This document shows, piece by piece, positions 21,038-32,336 of a stretch of 64,000 nt of DNA (position 1 is the stretch's first letter; every line of letters starts with the position of its first letter). The position numbers were made by a program, and so were the translations under genes. The notes beneath the pieces were generated by a model. The model was not told the DNA's origin. It saw only the letters and a program-made list of their open reading frames with translations, and did no database searches. The DNA lies in the NCBI GenBank assembly GCA_022432975.1, contig CM039512.1, positions 33,911,730 through 33,975,729 of the forward strand. Reading direction: 5' to 3'. The stretch comes from Begonia masoniana. Lineage: Eukaryota > Streptophyta > Magnoliopsida > Cucurbitales > Begoniaceae.

Positions 21038-23647
21038 ATGTCGTTTAGCGAGGATGATGTTTTAATTTAGCACGCGAGGACCCACGTGCCCACCGGAAGA
21101 CGTCTCCTTTTAGGTGATGTTAAGCGAGTCACGCGTAATGCACGTGATGACGGACGACTAAATTTCTGAGGGTTGTCAACGCATGCAACCCATGCAAACC
21201 CGAGTGGTATTAAGTTAAGAGAATTGAGGGCACCTCCTCTTTTCCCGAAATTGTCAAGAAGCCAATGACCGAGTCTAGTCGCTCGACTCTGTGAAGGTTG
21301 AGCCGACGAGGCGTGGGAAGTCGGGCACGAGAGGGTTCGTCTTCCTTAATGGTTATGCGTTTCTATTACCAGTTTTAAAAAAAAAAAGTATATGTTAGAT
21401 GTGAAAGTCTGTTGAGAGATAGTGAGTGAATGTAATAATAGTAAAAGTCAAGCAAACGATTAATGAAAGAATATGAACACGTGACGGCTCCTGGCCGGGG
21501 TCGTTACATCAATGAGGTTTAGCCGCCACTGTTTTCTCATTTTTTCCTTTCTCGGTATTCAGCTTATACTCAGCAGAGCTCCAGGCAATTTTCCCCTCCG
21601 ACCTTCATTTCTCGGACTAGGTAATTCTTTCCTTTTTGTTTTCTTAAGATCTGAGTGGCTAGATAGCATATGAGTGCAATGTATGTACCTTGTTAATGCT
21701 GTGAGTGAGTTGAGTTCGGGTTTAGTGTTGAGCCGAGAATGTACGATGACCAGAGCTTCCAAACTAGCTCCTTAGGTTTCTAAATGATATAGGATAAGGC
21801 TAGTGATGATCTAATCGGTATTCTGCTTATGACATTAGGTGAGCAGGACTTCCAGTGTAGTTGAAACCGAGCGATTTCCAGGAGACCAAGTAAGTAAAGT
21901 TTGTTTGTGCCTTCGGGCCTACATAACAAAACATTAGGGTTTGTTTGTTGGAATGTGTTGGTATGTCATGCATCATGTTTTAAAAAGTATACGAAAATGA
22001 ATTTGAGTGCATTTTTGCATGGTAAGGATTGAACATATGGAAACAGCTATGTGAATCAGTTTTACTGTTAAGGAAAATAATCTGCCCCTTAATGAGACAA
22101 TGGATATTTATACTTTGGGAGAGTTGATCCAACTTCCAATTTCACAGGGGGATCTGAACATGTGAATCAGATTTACTGTTAAGGGAATTTATCCGCCCCT
22201 TAATGAGTTAGTGGATGTTTATACTTTGGGAGAGTTGATCCAACTCCCAATTTCACAGGGGGATCTGAACAGAAACGATGAATGAATAACTGAGATGAGA
22301 AAGTAGAAATTGCATGTTTAGGAATTCATATTTTTGCATTTCATTTCATTACTGCTTTACTTACTTAGCATTAGGCTAATAGATGAGTTTTGTGATGTAG
22401 GTGTTGAGGAAACTGCAGGTGATTTCCTTGAGTGCACTGATGAATAGATGTGGTTGGAGGAGTATATCCATGTTTCGGCCTGGTAAACTGATGAGGCGGT
22501 TTAACTGGTGTCAGTGGTTTTGAAGGTTTAGTGGACAATGAGTTCAATTCGAGTATGTTAAACTCTCTGATGATGGAAGTTGCTTGATGTTTCAAAAGTA
22601 CCTTGAGTTCTCATGACATTAGTAGTTTTCAACGTTTTGAACACATTTTGAAACTTACTGATAGTGCCACCTTGCTGATTTAGTATTGTTTTTACTGGAT
22701 TCGAGTAATATAAAGATTTGAATTGTTTTCTTTTGAATGGTTTCAGTAAAGTGAATAAACCCTTTTCTGTGGTTAGAGTTGTATTGTATGGCAAGGAGTT
22801 GTTGGTGTGTCGTTTTGGTCACTATCGGTAGATGAAGTCTATCGGTAGATGTCGAGTTATAGTATGTTGTCTATCGGATGATGTCTTAGTAAACTCATCG
22901 ACGGATGCGTGACTGACGCCATCGGATGATGTAGGTTTAATTCTGTCGGAAGATGTCTTCAGAAAAGCCATCGGATGATGTAGGTTTAATTCTATTGGAA
23001 GATGTCTTCAGAAAAGCCATCCGATGATATAGGTTTAATTCTATCGGAAGATATAGATTTTGCACTACCGGTATGAGTGAGTGTTATGCTTTGTCGTTTA
23101 ATGATCGGTATATGCAGTTTATTTTATCGGAAGAAGGGAATGAGAGATTTTTTTTGTCGTTTTGCCGTCGGTAGATACGAGTCGCAAAACTTATCGTTTT
23201 GCGATCGGTTGATGTTGGATAATTGATTTATCCGGCTGACGTCAACGGTAGATGCAGTCCACCGAGGGATGTCTTTTGTTTCCAACTCTTCTAGTCCACG
23301 TCGTCGGTAGAAGCCTTTTATTTGTTGTTTCTGCTCCTTCCGTTGACTTTATCCATCGGCAGATGCGTTTGACTTCTGCGACTTCCCAAGTATTTCACGA
23401 TTTAAACCTCTATTTCTTTTTAGCCGATTATTTCTTACATTTCAAACAATGTTCATAGTTCGTTTAACTCTAGTGTTGTCCAAATTATTTCCGCTGCAAG
23501 TTTTAAATGTTTTGAAGTTTAGAAAAAAGAAAAATGTGTCAAACCCAGACTTTCGAGTGAAATTTTAAATTTAGTTCAAAGTTTCTTAGTTAGGTCCGAG
23601 CTTTTTGTAACGAGTCGGGTTCAGATAACTCGGGGCGTTACATTGAA

Positions 23648-23771
23648 TGTCGTCTTTGTGCACGAAATAAGTTTTCTGAAGTTCGGTGGATCTTTTTCAA
23701 AAGTCAGAATGCTATCAATGAGAAATTTCTATAACCAACAAGTGGAGGATAGTTATGATCAAGTTGTAGCC
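23648..23771 (+). other. Leader fragment of gypsy element G between E and H
   Basis: This 124-bp piece sits between the right TSD of E and the left TSD of H. It continues the leader interrupted at 10453. It includes AATGAGAAATTTCTATAACC but no conserved protein domain. Confidence 0.45.
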
Positions 23772-23776
23772 ATGAT

Positions 23777-26372
23777 TGTAACACCCAAGAAATATGTTAA
23801 GATTTAATTTTGTATTTAAAGACAAGTTTATGTTTCACCTTACTATTATACTTATTATAGAGTATTTGGGAGAAAATAATACAGTTTGCATGAGGGTTAA
23901 ATGATATAATGATATGAACCAAGAAAGACCAAAAGATTTAAGCATCAATCATAAATTTTTCAAGTACGGGCAATGATTCATTAAAAGAAGGTGATATCAT
24001 TGAAAGTGTAAAAGAAGAGTTTTAAGTAAAATAATTATAATTAGAAACCAAAACAATATTTGAAGTACACCTTGTGCGTCAACCAAATGAAAAACATGAA
24101 ATATGGCTTGTAGCTAGATGATGGGAATGTTGGAAGCCCAAGAAAGTGCACGAAAGACGGGTCGGGTGCACAGGGAAACGCACAGGGCGCGCGGGGGCCC
24201 CCGCTTCTATTTTCTTCAAATTTGCGATTTTAGTAACTTCTTGATATCTTTGGGTTTCCAAATTTCATATTTTTAAACTTATTAGGGTTTCCTATATTTT
24301 TATGGATATTTTGAGCTATTTACCATTATTTTTAGAATTTATTTGGATTATATTTAAGCACCCAATTTGTATCAATTTATGCACATTAAACCTAACCTTA
24401 AACACGCATTCTCTCATCCGAAATTCGCTAGTTGCCTCATAGTTTCTTCAGAATCTCTAAGGTAAACCTAAACCTAATAGAGCTTGATCTTCAAACAAGT
24501 AAGCACATGACTTTACATGTTTGAGGAAGACATGATTTTCGTGAAGGTTAGGGTTTCTCTATGGAAATCCTTTGATTATAAATCTTATCTTCACTTTCTC
24601 TCACTAATAGGCGACAATTCTGTGAGTATGTTAATTTGAAGGTGAATGATACTCGTCTTAAGCAAAAGTCTACATACTAACGACTTGAGGTAAATGATGT
24701 TTTATGCATTTACCCATCAAACTGCATCACAAAGTGCTATGTTTAATAGTTTTCGTTATAATAAAATTTTGATGGCTTGTTTGTTAGTATGTTACGAAAT
24801 TAATAACTCGGGAATTTGTTATAGTATAGACTTTTAATTGTGATTTATGATTATATTGCTAGATACCATGATTATATTGACGATGATGTCGCTCGAAGAT
24901 TTGTTTATAGTATAGACTTTTAATTGTAATATATTGCTAGATGATATAATTAGATTGACAATGATATCACTTGAGGATATGTTTTGTTTGATTAATTTAT
25001 AGAGGTAGAAATAGTGATGTTTTTATGATACGTTGTAGGTTATGATTGAATAGAAAGAACATATGAATTATTTCGATGATATACTATGTTTTGCATTGTA
25101 TGGTTATGTATGACTCATGGATCATGAAAGAAAATTTCTATTAAGAAAGATTTAAAGAAAACAAAGAAAGAAAGAATGCAAGCAAGAAAGAAAGAATGCA
25201 AGCAAGAAAGAAAGAATGCAAGCAAGAAAGAAAGAATGCAAGCAAGAAAGAAAGAATGCAAGCAAGAAAGAAAGAATGCAAGCAAGAAAGAAAGAATGCA
25301 AGCAAGAAAGAAAGAATGCAAGCAAGAAAGAAAGAATGCAAGCAAGAAAGAAAGAATGCAAGCAAGAAAGAAAGAATGCAAGCAAGAAAGAAAGAATGCA
25401 AGCAAGAAAGAAAGAATGCAAGCAAGAAAGAAAGAATGCAAGCAAGAAAGAAAGAATGCAAGCAAGAAAGAAAGAATGCAAGCAAGAAAGAAAGAATGCA
25501 AGCAAGAAAGAAAGAATGCAAGCAAGAAAGAAAGAATGCAAGCAAGAAAGAAAGAATGCAAGCAAGAAAGAAAGAATGCAAGCAAGAAAGAAAGAATGCA
25601 AGCAAGAAAGAAAGAATGCAAGCAAGAAAGAAAGAATGCAAGCAAGAAAGAAAGAATGCAAGCAAGAAAGAAAGAATGCAAGCAAGAAAGAAAGACAAAC
25701 ATAAAAGACATACAGAAAGACGGAAAGATGAGAGAATGACTGAATAAACATAACTTTTATTGTGAAACGGGATTACGAGTTGGCTGTCCCATAAGATGGG
25801 ACCATGATGTGTCTTCTCGCTTTCCTAGACTGAATTACTCCAACAAATGAACTGTATATCGAAACTAAAGCAAGAATAAAAGACTTAGTGGGAAATAACT
25901 ACGATAAGACTGTTTTCACAAAAATTGCATATGCATACATGTTCACAATAGTTTATGCATCTCTTACTGAGCGTTAGACTAATAGTTTGAACTTTTGTGA
26001 TGTAGGTGAGAAACTTTATGTTGTAGTTGATAAAATGAACGAATGAAAGATGCAATTGAAGATGTGCTCTCATGACATGATTATGCGGTGTTAATGTAAA
26101 TAACGATTCAAAGGCCATAAAGAAGAAAACTTGCATTTTATTTCTATTTGAGTTAAAAGAGATTTTATTTCACTTATTATTTCGTCATGTTTATTGATGA
26201 ATTTATTAAGTATTATTTTCAAATGACTATTTAAGGTTATTGATTTGATTTTAATAAATAGTTATAAATTTTAAGTCTTCCGCAATACGTTTTCAATGAA
26301 GTGATTTCGAAATTTTAAGTGAACTGTTTTAAATAAAAGTAAAATAGAAATGATGCGTTACGGGGCGTTACA
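23777..26372 (+). mobile_element. Solo LTR H
   Basis: It starts TGTAACACCC and ends CGGGGCGTTACA, 2596 bp, with a perfect TSD ATGAT (23772-23776 and 26373-26377). It is AT-rich and clearly diverged from families A, B and D but shares their plan: CTAAGGTAAACC near 24457, TTGAGGTAAATG near 24686, and acceptor-like GTGATGTAGGTGAG near 25997. A 20-bp tandem array lies in the middle. It inserted in the gag region of element G. Confidence 0.85.
25181..25694 (+). repeat. Perfect 20-bp tandem array (25 copies) in LTR H
   Basis: The unit AGCAAGAAAGAAAGAATGCA is repeated 25 times without a difference, followed by a partial copy; the copy before 25181 is imperfect. The 20-bp period is not a multiple of three and the unit has no stop in most frames, so long ORFs appear in several frames on both strands. 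They are artefacts, not genes. Confidence 0.97.
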
Positions 26373-26377
26373 ATGAT

Positions 26378-26570
26378 AGAGGCACTGCGCAACATGTCGA
26401 CCAATAATCCACCTTAGAACCCTAATACGTCTCAAATGATCTATTTTTAGGAGATTGCTACAATGAACCTGTCTGTGTTTGGAGGTAATGTGAATCCAAT
26501 GGAAGCAGAGAATTGGCTTCAAGAGATGGAACCACACTTTGAGTCACTTCAGGTACTGGAGGAGTTCTAG
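26378..26570 (+). pseudogene. Gag N-terminal fragment of element G
   Basis: Reading in the frame of the TSD gives MSTNNPP, then two stops, then LSVFGGNVNPMEAENWLQEM followed by EPHFESLQ. This matches the start of the gypsy gag domain (a Pro/Phe-x-Gly-x-x-x-P, A-x-x-W-L pattern). The frame ends at a stop near 26567 and no further gag is recognisable. It is the last readable piece of element G. Confidence 0.6.
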
Positions 26571-26579
26571 ATTAGTATT

Positions 26580-27293
26580 TTTGTCAGTACCTAAAAAAGT
26601 TGGCACGAAGCTGGTGAAATGCAGTGAAGAGATAAATTCGAAGGGACATTATGGTATGTTAAAAATCTCATCAAGTCTTGATTGCTTTATAAAAGCGAAT
26701 CATGTAGAAAGAAAGATATAATGAGTTAATAATAGAGATTAGCTCTCATGAGGATCTCTGTGGTTAGGATAGAGAAAACGAGAGAAGAACAAGTGTCTTT
26801 TGACAAGCAATCGAACGGCGATATGTGATCTAATCGTCTTGATTTTTTGAATTGTTCTTCGTGGAGTGCAAATAGTCAACTCCAAATATCGGAATTTATG
26901 ATAACATTCTCAAGAGATATTTTTCTCAAAATTCTTGATCTTTTAGATCGTTTGTTAATTATTATAATCTGTCTTTTTTTATAACTTACACTTTTTGGTT
27001 AGTCAATATTATATTCTTGAAGAGTTTATTTATCCTTTATTCGCGAAATTAGTTTAGAGACAAATTTGTTGTAACCCTATTAATTCAAATACTGAAAGAC
27101 TTCATTGAAGCTATCACATGGTTTTTTTACTTCACATAAATTGATTCCCGCATTAAATTTATAGTTCTTTATTTGTTTTGATAATGCATGTGATATCTTT
27201 GTTTGGTCTGCTAACTACACAACGCATTCTATGAGTCATTGATGACCGAATATACTTTGTTACTCGATCATCCCCAACAAGTGGTATAAGAGG
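26580..27293 (+). other. Decayed sequence ending in a copia-like LTR end and PBS
   Basis: ATCCCCAACA (to 27279) followed by AGTGGTATAAGAGG (27280-27293) resembles the LTR end plus PBS of Ty1/copia elements, with one or two substitutions. Upstream is AT-rich sequence without a readable domain, and the LTR start could not be found. Downstream (27294-27379) nothing is recognised before the 3' end of the REF-like gene. Confidence 0.35.
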
Positions 27294-27379
27294 TTTAGGT
27301 TTGATTAATATTAGTAGCTTCGATGGAAGTAAACTTTATCCTAATTCATCAACCTTTACCAACTTGCTAGAAATATATA

Positions 27380-27385
27380 TTTATT
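27380..27385 (-). terminator. Putative poly(A) signal of the REF-like gene
   Basis: AATAAA on the minus strand, about 86 nt downstream of the stop codon. The surrounding sequence is AT-rich, as is usual for plant 3' ends. Confidence 0.4.
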
Positions 27386-27470
27386 TAATATTAATAATAT
27401 ATTTTCTTCTACAATGAAGATCATAAAGCTTAAACAGCCCCATCGATGAACAAGCAGAATTAATAAACCA

Positions 27471-28759
27471 TTAATGGACAGCTAGATCAGCATTAGAAAC
27501 CAAAGGCTCTGATTCAGGTCCGCCATTGTTAAACACCTTTGAGATCTTCTCTGTTGGCACTAATGGCAGATACGAAGAAACCCTGTACCCCTTCTCCGCT
27601 GTGAGCTGCACTGAGTCGTTATACTTCTGGGTGCAATACAAGGCTGTCGGTAAAACAACTTGAGCCACTCGGGGGAAAAGAGGGAGCTGGTTCATCTTCC
27701 GCCAAGCAGATGATGCACATTCCTGAGCTTTGGGTTCATATTTTGAGTATAGTCCCTTTGCAGTGGGCTCACACTTGGTGTAAACAGATTTGGCTAACCC
27801 TGAGGCTGTGTCCACAATCCCGGACCCGCGGACTTCGGCGGCCATAGCCCTCGCAACTTCAGGTGATTTTTGAGCAGCCGAGATGGCTTGGGTAGATACT
27901 TGCTTGAGTGTAGGGGGCATTCGGCGATCAAACTCAACTACAGATACATCAATCTGCAATATGCAACGAAAACATTACATTATAATTACCCAAATGGACC
28001 AAGACAATACAATGAAGACTTATCCGGAGGAATACCCAAATAAAAACACACATTATTTGCTACAGAAAGCGGAATTACCAACTTCCCGGGTTGTAAATTC
28101 AGTAGTATAAACTACATCACGAGTTGCTGCTCAATCAATTAGTAACGACGATAGAGTTAAAGACCATAATTTTTGAAGGTTTATTTTTTTGTAAGGGATG
28201 ACAATAAACGAATTAAATAACGAGCCCGCAGTTTCAATTTTTCAATGAAAAGAAAGGTGAAAAAATTGTTTAAGTCCAAGAAAATTAACATATGTAATTA
28301 TTTCTCGAGAAAACACGAGATGAGATTAACCTTGCGATCGATGAACTTAAGGACCACCGTCGGAACGTCATGGAACTTATCATACACTGGTCCTACCACG
28401 GTCTTGACGGTGCCTTCAACGGTCTCAACGCTGGGCTTGAGAGGACCAGACTTATCCTTGGCATAGCCATAGATGTTGCAGAAGCAGATCACCGCATGGA
28501 TCGCAGCAGTATGAACGAAATCAAGGTACTTCAGCCTCTGCTCCTCTTCCTCACTACCCTTCAATTTGACACGCCCAGAAACAAGAAAGTCAACAAAATC
28601 AAATATAAAAAAAAAAAAAAAAAAGATTTGGAAAAATGCGCAATCCTTTCGGACGCTGATTAGACGGAATTGACAAAGCGAAAAAATCAACGGTGATCGA
28701 GAGAAAAAGAGATAAACAAATCGTACCTCCTGGTGCAATTTCAAATTAGCATCGGCCAT
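27471..28759 (-). CDS. REF/SRPP-like lipid-droplet-associated protein, 3 exons
   Basis: Exons on the minus strand: 28759-28727 (11 codons, [11 protein letters not shown]), 28558-28331 (76 codons) and 27953-27471 (160 codons plus TAA). All introns are phase 0 with GT...AG borders (28726-28559 and 28330-27954). The 247-residue protein matches the rubber elongation factor / small rubber particle protein family: [43 protein letters not shown], then [20 protein letters not shown]. Family members coat lipid droplets (LDAPs), or rubber particles in latex plants, and are linked to stress tolerance. There is no signal peptide and no obvious membrane helix, as expected for the family. Length and gene structure look normal and no lesion is seen. 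It is the only intact host gene in the window. Which paralogue it is cannot be decided. Confidence 0.93.
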
Positions 28760-29298
28760 AGCTGCGAAACAGATGGATTTTTAGCGAGAAAGCAAATGAG
28801 AGGGACGTTAGTGATTTGGGGGAAATTGGAAAACGACTTGGAGAAATGAGAAGAAAGAGAAGATTATAGAGGAATGTGAAGGCAGTAAAAGACACGCGAC
28901 ACAATTGACGGTGAAACGGACACGTGAGATAGAGCGTGTGAAACAACCGCCTACATGGGAGAACCGTTTGAGTGCTTAACGATTAAGTTACTTAGCGTCG
29001 CGAGGCCCATAAATTATAGGATAATTAATGAAAAAAATAAATAAATAAGATTATTAAAATATATAAAGGTAGGTTTGAACAATAACTTACCGTGAAAATA
29101 GATGAAGGGCAAAAGAACGTGGACACTTTCCATTTTCTTTATTGTGCTTTTTGTAAAGTCAATATTGAAAAAAAAAAATTAATTATTATATTCCACAAGG
29201 GATATTTACATTGTCTGTGGACCCGCGTCTCCAGTCCTACTAAATTTGGACATTAGGGATATAGGCGTGGTCCGATTCCACTTTAGAACTAGAACCAT
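28760..29298 (-). promoter_or_regulatory. 5' flank of the REF-like gene
   Basis: Reading on the minus strand upstream of the ATG: a 5' leader region, then CACGTGTC (about 28926-28919), a perfect ABRE/G-box-type site, about 160 bp before the start codon. Further up are a TGGGCC site II-like motif near 29005 and TTTATATATTTT near 29060-29072, possible TATA elements although rather far. The intergenic part beyond 29100 is AT-rich. The hAT-type element with its 30-kb insertion begins at 29299, only about 540 bp from the ATG, so the promoter is probably short or reaches into transposon sequence. Confidence 0.5.
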
Positions 29299-29574
29299 TA
29301 AGGCTGGGCACGATCCGTTTCGGGCCGGTTCTTGGCTGGAACCGGACCGGATTGTTGGTTTCGAGAAATAAATTTCCGAAATCGGAACCGGTCCCTAGCA
29401 GAACTGGTATCGAACCGAAATCGGATCAAATTTTCGGTTCGGTTCCAGTTCGGTACCTGTTCCTTTCCATACATTTTAATTTTTTTTTTAATTTAAAAGT
29501 AAAACAAACATTTTTTTCTAGAAAAAAATCCCAGGAAAAGGAGACAAAAAATCATTGAGCTTTTTAAGCAATTT

Positions 29575-32170
29575 TGTAACACCCAACTTGTACAGAATAT
29601 TTATATTATATTATGTGATGGTATTTTTGTAAATATGTCAAATTAAGCTCGTTTTACGAAAAAAAGTGTTATTACAATCCTAACGAGTAATAGGAATTTT
29701 AAGGAATTTATGGGATTTTTCGGAATAATAATGCTAAATTTCGAGAATTTACGTTCAACGTAATATAAAGGACATTTTAGTAAAAATGGTAAACGAGGTC
29801 CGTTTTGCGAGCGGACAGTTTTAATAGAACCCTGGCGATAAATTGGATTTATTGGTGAAATAAGGAGATTTGGAGAAACCGAATCGTTAGCTAATTAACG
29901 AAATGAAGGACAAAACAAATAGAAAACAAAGGAAGGGCAAAAAGGTAATTTACAAAGTCAAATTAATTAAAAACCAAAATCTTTCTTCTTCTCCCTCACT
30001 TTCTCCCTGCTCTTCACGAAAACGCCAGAGGCGATTTCTCCTCTCCCTCACGCGATCTCCTTCCGACCTCCGTTCGTCCTCCAATCGTTCTGTTTTCTTC
30101 ACGCTTTCTCCTCCAATCGACGCTCTAGATATGAACCTACGATCTTAGAACGTTTATTTCGGCTTTTTTCGGAGTTTGAACAATTAGAGTTTCGTTTAGG
30201 TTTCGGTTAAAATCGAGATTTTAGGGTTCGAAATCGATAGATTGTTGTAGATTACGAATGTATAGGGCGTATTGGACGTTATTGGACGAAGTTAAATCGA
30301 TTTTTGAAAATGTTAAAATTGGAGAATTTTCGGGTTTTTTTAGGAAAAACTCGTAATTGTGATTTTAAACTATCGAGCATTAATCGTGGTTTAAATACTT
30401 CGATTAGTTAGGTTAAGATTTTAGGAAAATTCTTTAGTTAAGATTTTTGTCGAATTTGGACGTTTAGAAGTTTAAATTCGTTTTAACTGTGAACGTTGTG
30501 AATTGCTAAGGTGAACAACGCTCGTGGACGGAGCTTGAGCTACTTTGGACACGAGGTAAGTTCTCGTGATCTTCTCTGGCCGATTGGCCTACACCGTACG
30601 TCGAAGTCGTCTCGAGGAATCTTGAGGATTTGTTTGTTTAAATTGTTTTGGTTTGGGGTAGTTAGGATTAGTTGTTTTTATATGCTGTTTGTTTATCGTC
30701 TTGATGGTACATATGTGTTTGTTTATCGTCTTGATGGTACACATGTGACTGTTTACTTTATGTTATATTGAACTATTCATGCATCACGTGTTTTAAAAGA
30801 ACATAGAAAATGAATTTCTGCACGATGTTTAAAGAAAATGGCGATGTGGCCTGGAGAGGGGCACGACCTATTGTGAAGATCGATTACGGGTTTGTCACAA
30901 TACCACATCTATTATGTACTCATGTGGTCTGGAGAGGGGCTTGACCTATTGTGAAGATCGATTATGGGTTTGTCACAATACCACATTTATTATGTACTCA
31001 TACAGTTATAGGTCATGCGAGATGGGGCTCAGGCACGGCTGTACGTGTTGTAAGCGTGTACCCCTCCCGTCTAGCTGGAAAGAGTAGTCCGACCGCTGGA
31101 TGTGCTCTCTCCGGTTAGGAGGCTGAGATCTCGGTGACACCCACAGAGTAAAGATAAAGAAAACGCTGCATGATTTCTGAATTCATACGCACAGCATGCA
31201 TTTACATTTATGAGAGCTTGCTGAGATTTTTATCTCATAGGTGTCTGTATGGTGTAGGTGATTACGAGGAGACAGGTGAGGACGAGATCCCTCCACCGGA
31301 GGAGTGACGCAGTTGACGGAGGATGGCTTGCGGTGGTGTGTTGCGCAGTCGACGCTTACATGACCCGTGGGGATGTACGTATAGGTTTTTGGGATGTTTT
31401 GGATTGATGATTGTATAGACATTTTAGGATGTTTGGATCTGATAGTGGATAGGTTTACTTTTGAGGTTTTAAACACTTTGAAAACCTGTTTATAAACTGA
31501 TTTGGTAAGGTTTTATTTTGAATTATAGGTGATTTAAAAACAGGAGGATTTGTTTAGGTTTTAAACGTATCCACGCAATTCAATTTCCTGAAAATGTACT
31601 TTGTATTAAATACGTTTGGAGTCGTTATTAAGGGTGATTCGGTGAACGTGAAAATGATGAGGATATGAGTGAGTTTTATTTGATGTTATTGTGTTGGTTA
31701 GGGTGTGTGTATAAGTTGCATTGTGTAGTTGGCGCAGGAGAAAAAGAAAGAAAGAAAAAGGAAGAAGGAAAGAGGAAGAAAAGAAAAAGAGAGAACGAAA
31801 AAGTGTGGGAGGCAGAGAGGGTGGCGATTGATCACCTGAGGAGGGGATCAATCGCCCCTCTTGGATCGCCACTCCCTGGAATTCCAGGGAGTGTGGCAAT
31901 TTGCAACAGGCAACCATTCGCCTGTTGCAATCGCCGAAGGGCGATTGATCGCCATGATCAATCGCCCCTGCATTCCCTTCTTGCCCCTCCCCTTTTATGT
32001 TTTAAATTTATTTACTTTAATTGTTTTAAATTGTTTTTAATTTCAATTGTTTTAGTATTTATTTTAAACAAATTTCGATTCCGATTTAAAAGGTTTTAAT
32101 TCCGCTCACACGAACGAGATTAGTAAAAAAAAATGTACGGGAAATTGGGTACAGTATTAGGGTCGTGACA
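29575..32170 (+). mobile_element. 5' LTR of element A
   Basis: It starts TGTAACACCC and ends TTAGGGTCGTGACA, 2596 bp. Leader plan as in A': an ATG-free CT-rich stretch, CTAGATATG at 30126, where the 3' LTR has the donor-like CTAGGTATG (so the first donor GT is lost here), micro-exon 30511-30555, CGAGGTAAGTTC, GGCCGATTGGCCTACA near 30578, acceptor-like GGTGTAGGTGAT near 31251. Inside the second intron-like stretch a block with GGAGAGGGGC...TTGTCACAATACCACAT occurs twice (30845-30990). It differs from the 3' LTR at many positions, so the element is older than B and C. Confidence 0.92.
31821..31965. repeat. GATC palindrome cluster, 5' LTR of A
   Basis: Repeated GGCGATTGATC / GATCAATCGCC motifs and a perfect inverted pair ACTCCCTGGAATTCCAGGGA centred at about 31880. 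This copy is about 40 bp shorter than the 3' LTR copy. Confidence 0.8.
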
Positions 32171-32175
32171 GTTTA

Positions 32176-32187
32176 TGGTATCAGAGC
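32176..32187 (+). promoter_or_regulatory. Primer-binding site of element A
   Basis: TGGTATCAGAGC, a perfect initiator-Met tRNA match, 5 nt after the LTR end. Confidence 0.92.
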
Positions 32188-32336
32188 CCCAAGGTTTTAA
32201 AATCGGTTCTGTAGACTGCTCGACTGCACAGCCACTACGCGGACATTCTTCATAAACTGTAAGTATGTTTATAGCTTTATTTGATTTCTATTTTCTTAGA
32301 GTTATGTGTTTTAACTTATATAGGAGTTATAGAACT

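Larger units (their letters stand above)
17586..21508 (+). mobile_element. Solo LTR D with two tandem arrays
   Basis: It starts TGTAACACCCGAC and ends GGCCGGGGTCGTTACA, with a perfect 5-bp TSD TCAAT (17581-17585 and 21509-21513). It is related to the LTRs of element B (the first about 40 bp are nearly identical) but longer, 3923 bp, because of two arrays. Layout: TATA box 17747-17755, ATG-poor leader, donor-like CCGAGGTATG near 17904, micro-exon 18236-18281, CCAGGTAAGTG, then a GGCCACTAGGGCCCTACA motif at 18306-18323, three copies of a block with ACTCGCGAATTCTCCCACTG (18560-18695), acceptor-like GGTGTAGGTGAAG near 18932, then the arrays. No coding region. Confidence 0.9.
10459..23642 (+). mobile_element. 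Ty3/gypsy chromovirus E (Tekay-like), complete but decayed
   Basis: The TSD TTGAA flanks both ends (10454-10458 and 23643-23647). Order: 5' LTR 10459-12754, PBS 12758-12769, gag-pol 12909-17386, polypurine tract just before 17422, 3' LTR 17422-23642 interrupted by solo LTR D. The domain order (gag, protease, RT, RNase H, integrase, chromodomain-like tail), the initiator-Met PBS and LTRs above 2 kb fit the Tekay/Del chromovirus clade. It inserted into the leader of element G. Stops and a frameshift show that it is inactive. Confidence 0.9.
17422..23642 (+). mobile_element. 3' LTR of element E, split by solo LTR D
   Basis: The two parts are 17422-17585 and 21509-23642. Without D and its duplicated TCAAT they total about 2293 bp, matching the 5' LTR. 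The sequence is very close to the 5' LTR, with scattered substitutions. The purine-rich AAGGAGGGTAGA just upstream (17410-17421) is the polypurine tract. The copy keeps one TGACGTCA (about 23237) and GTCGTTTAATGATCGGTA (23093-23110). Confidence 0.9.

Noticed and set aside
25115..25751. Overlapping long ORFs on both strands (Lys/Glu/Cys-rich and Leu/Phe/Cys-rich)
   Set aside because: They are translations of the 20-bp tandem array in several frames; no start context, no domain.
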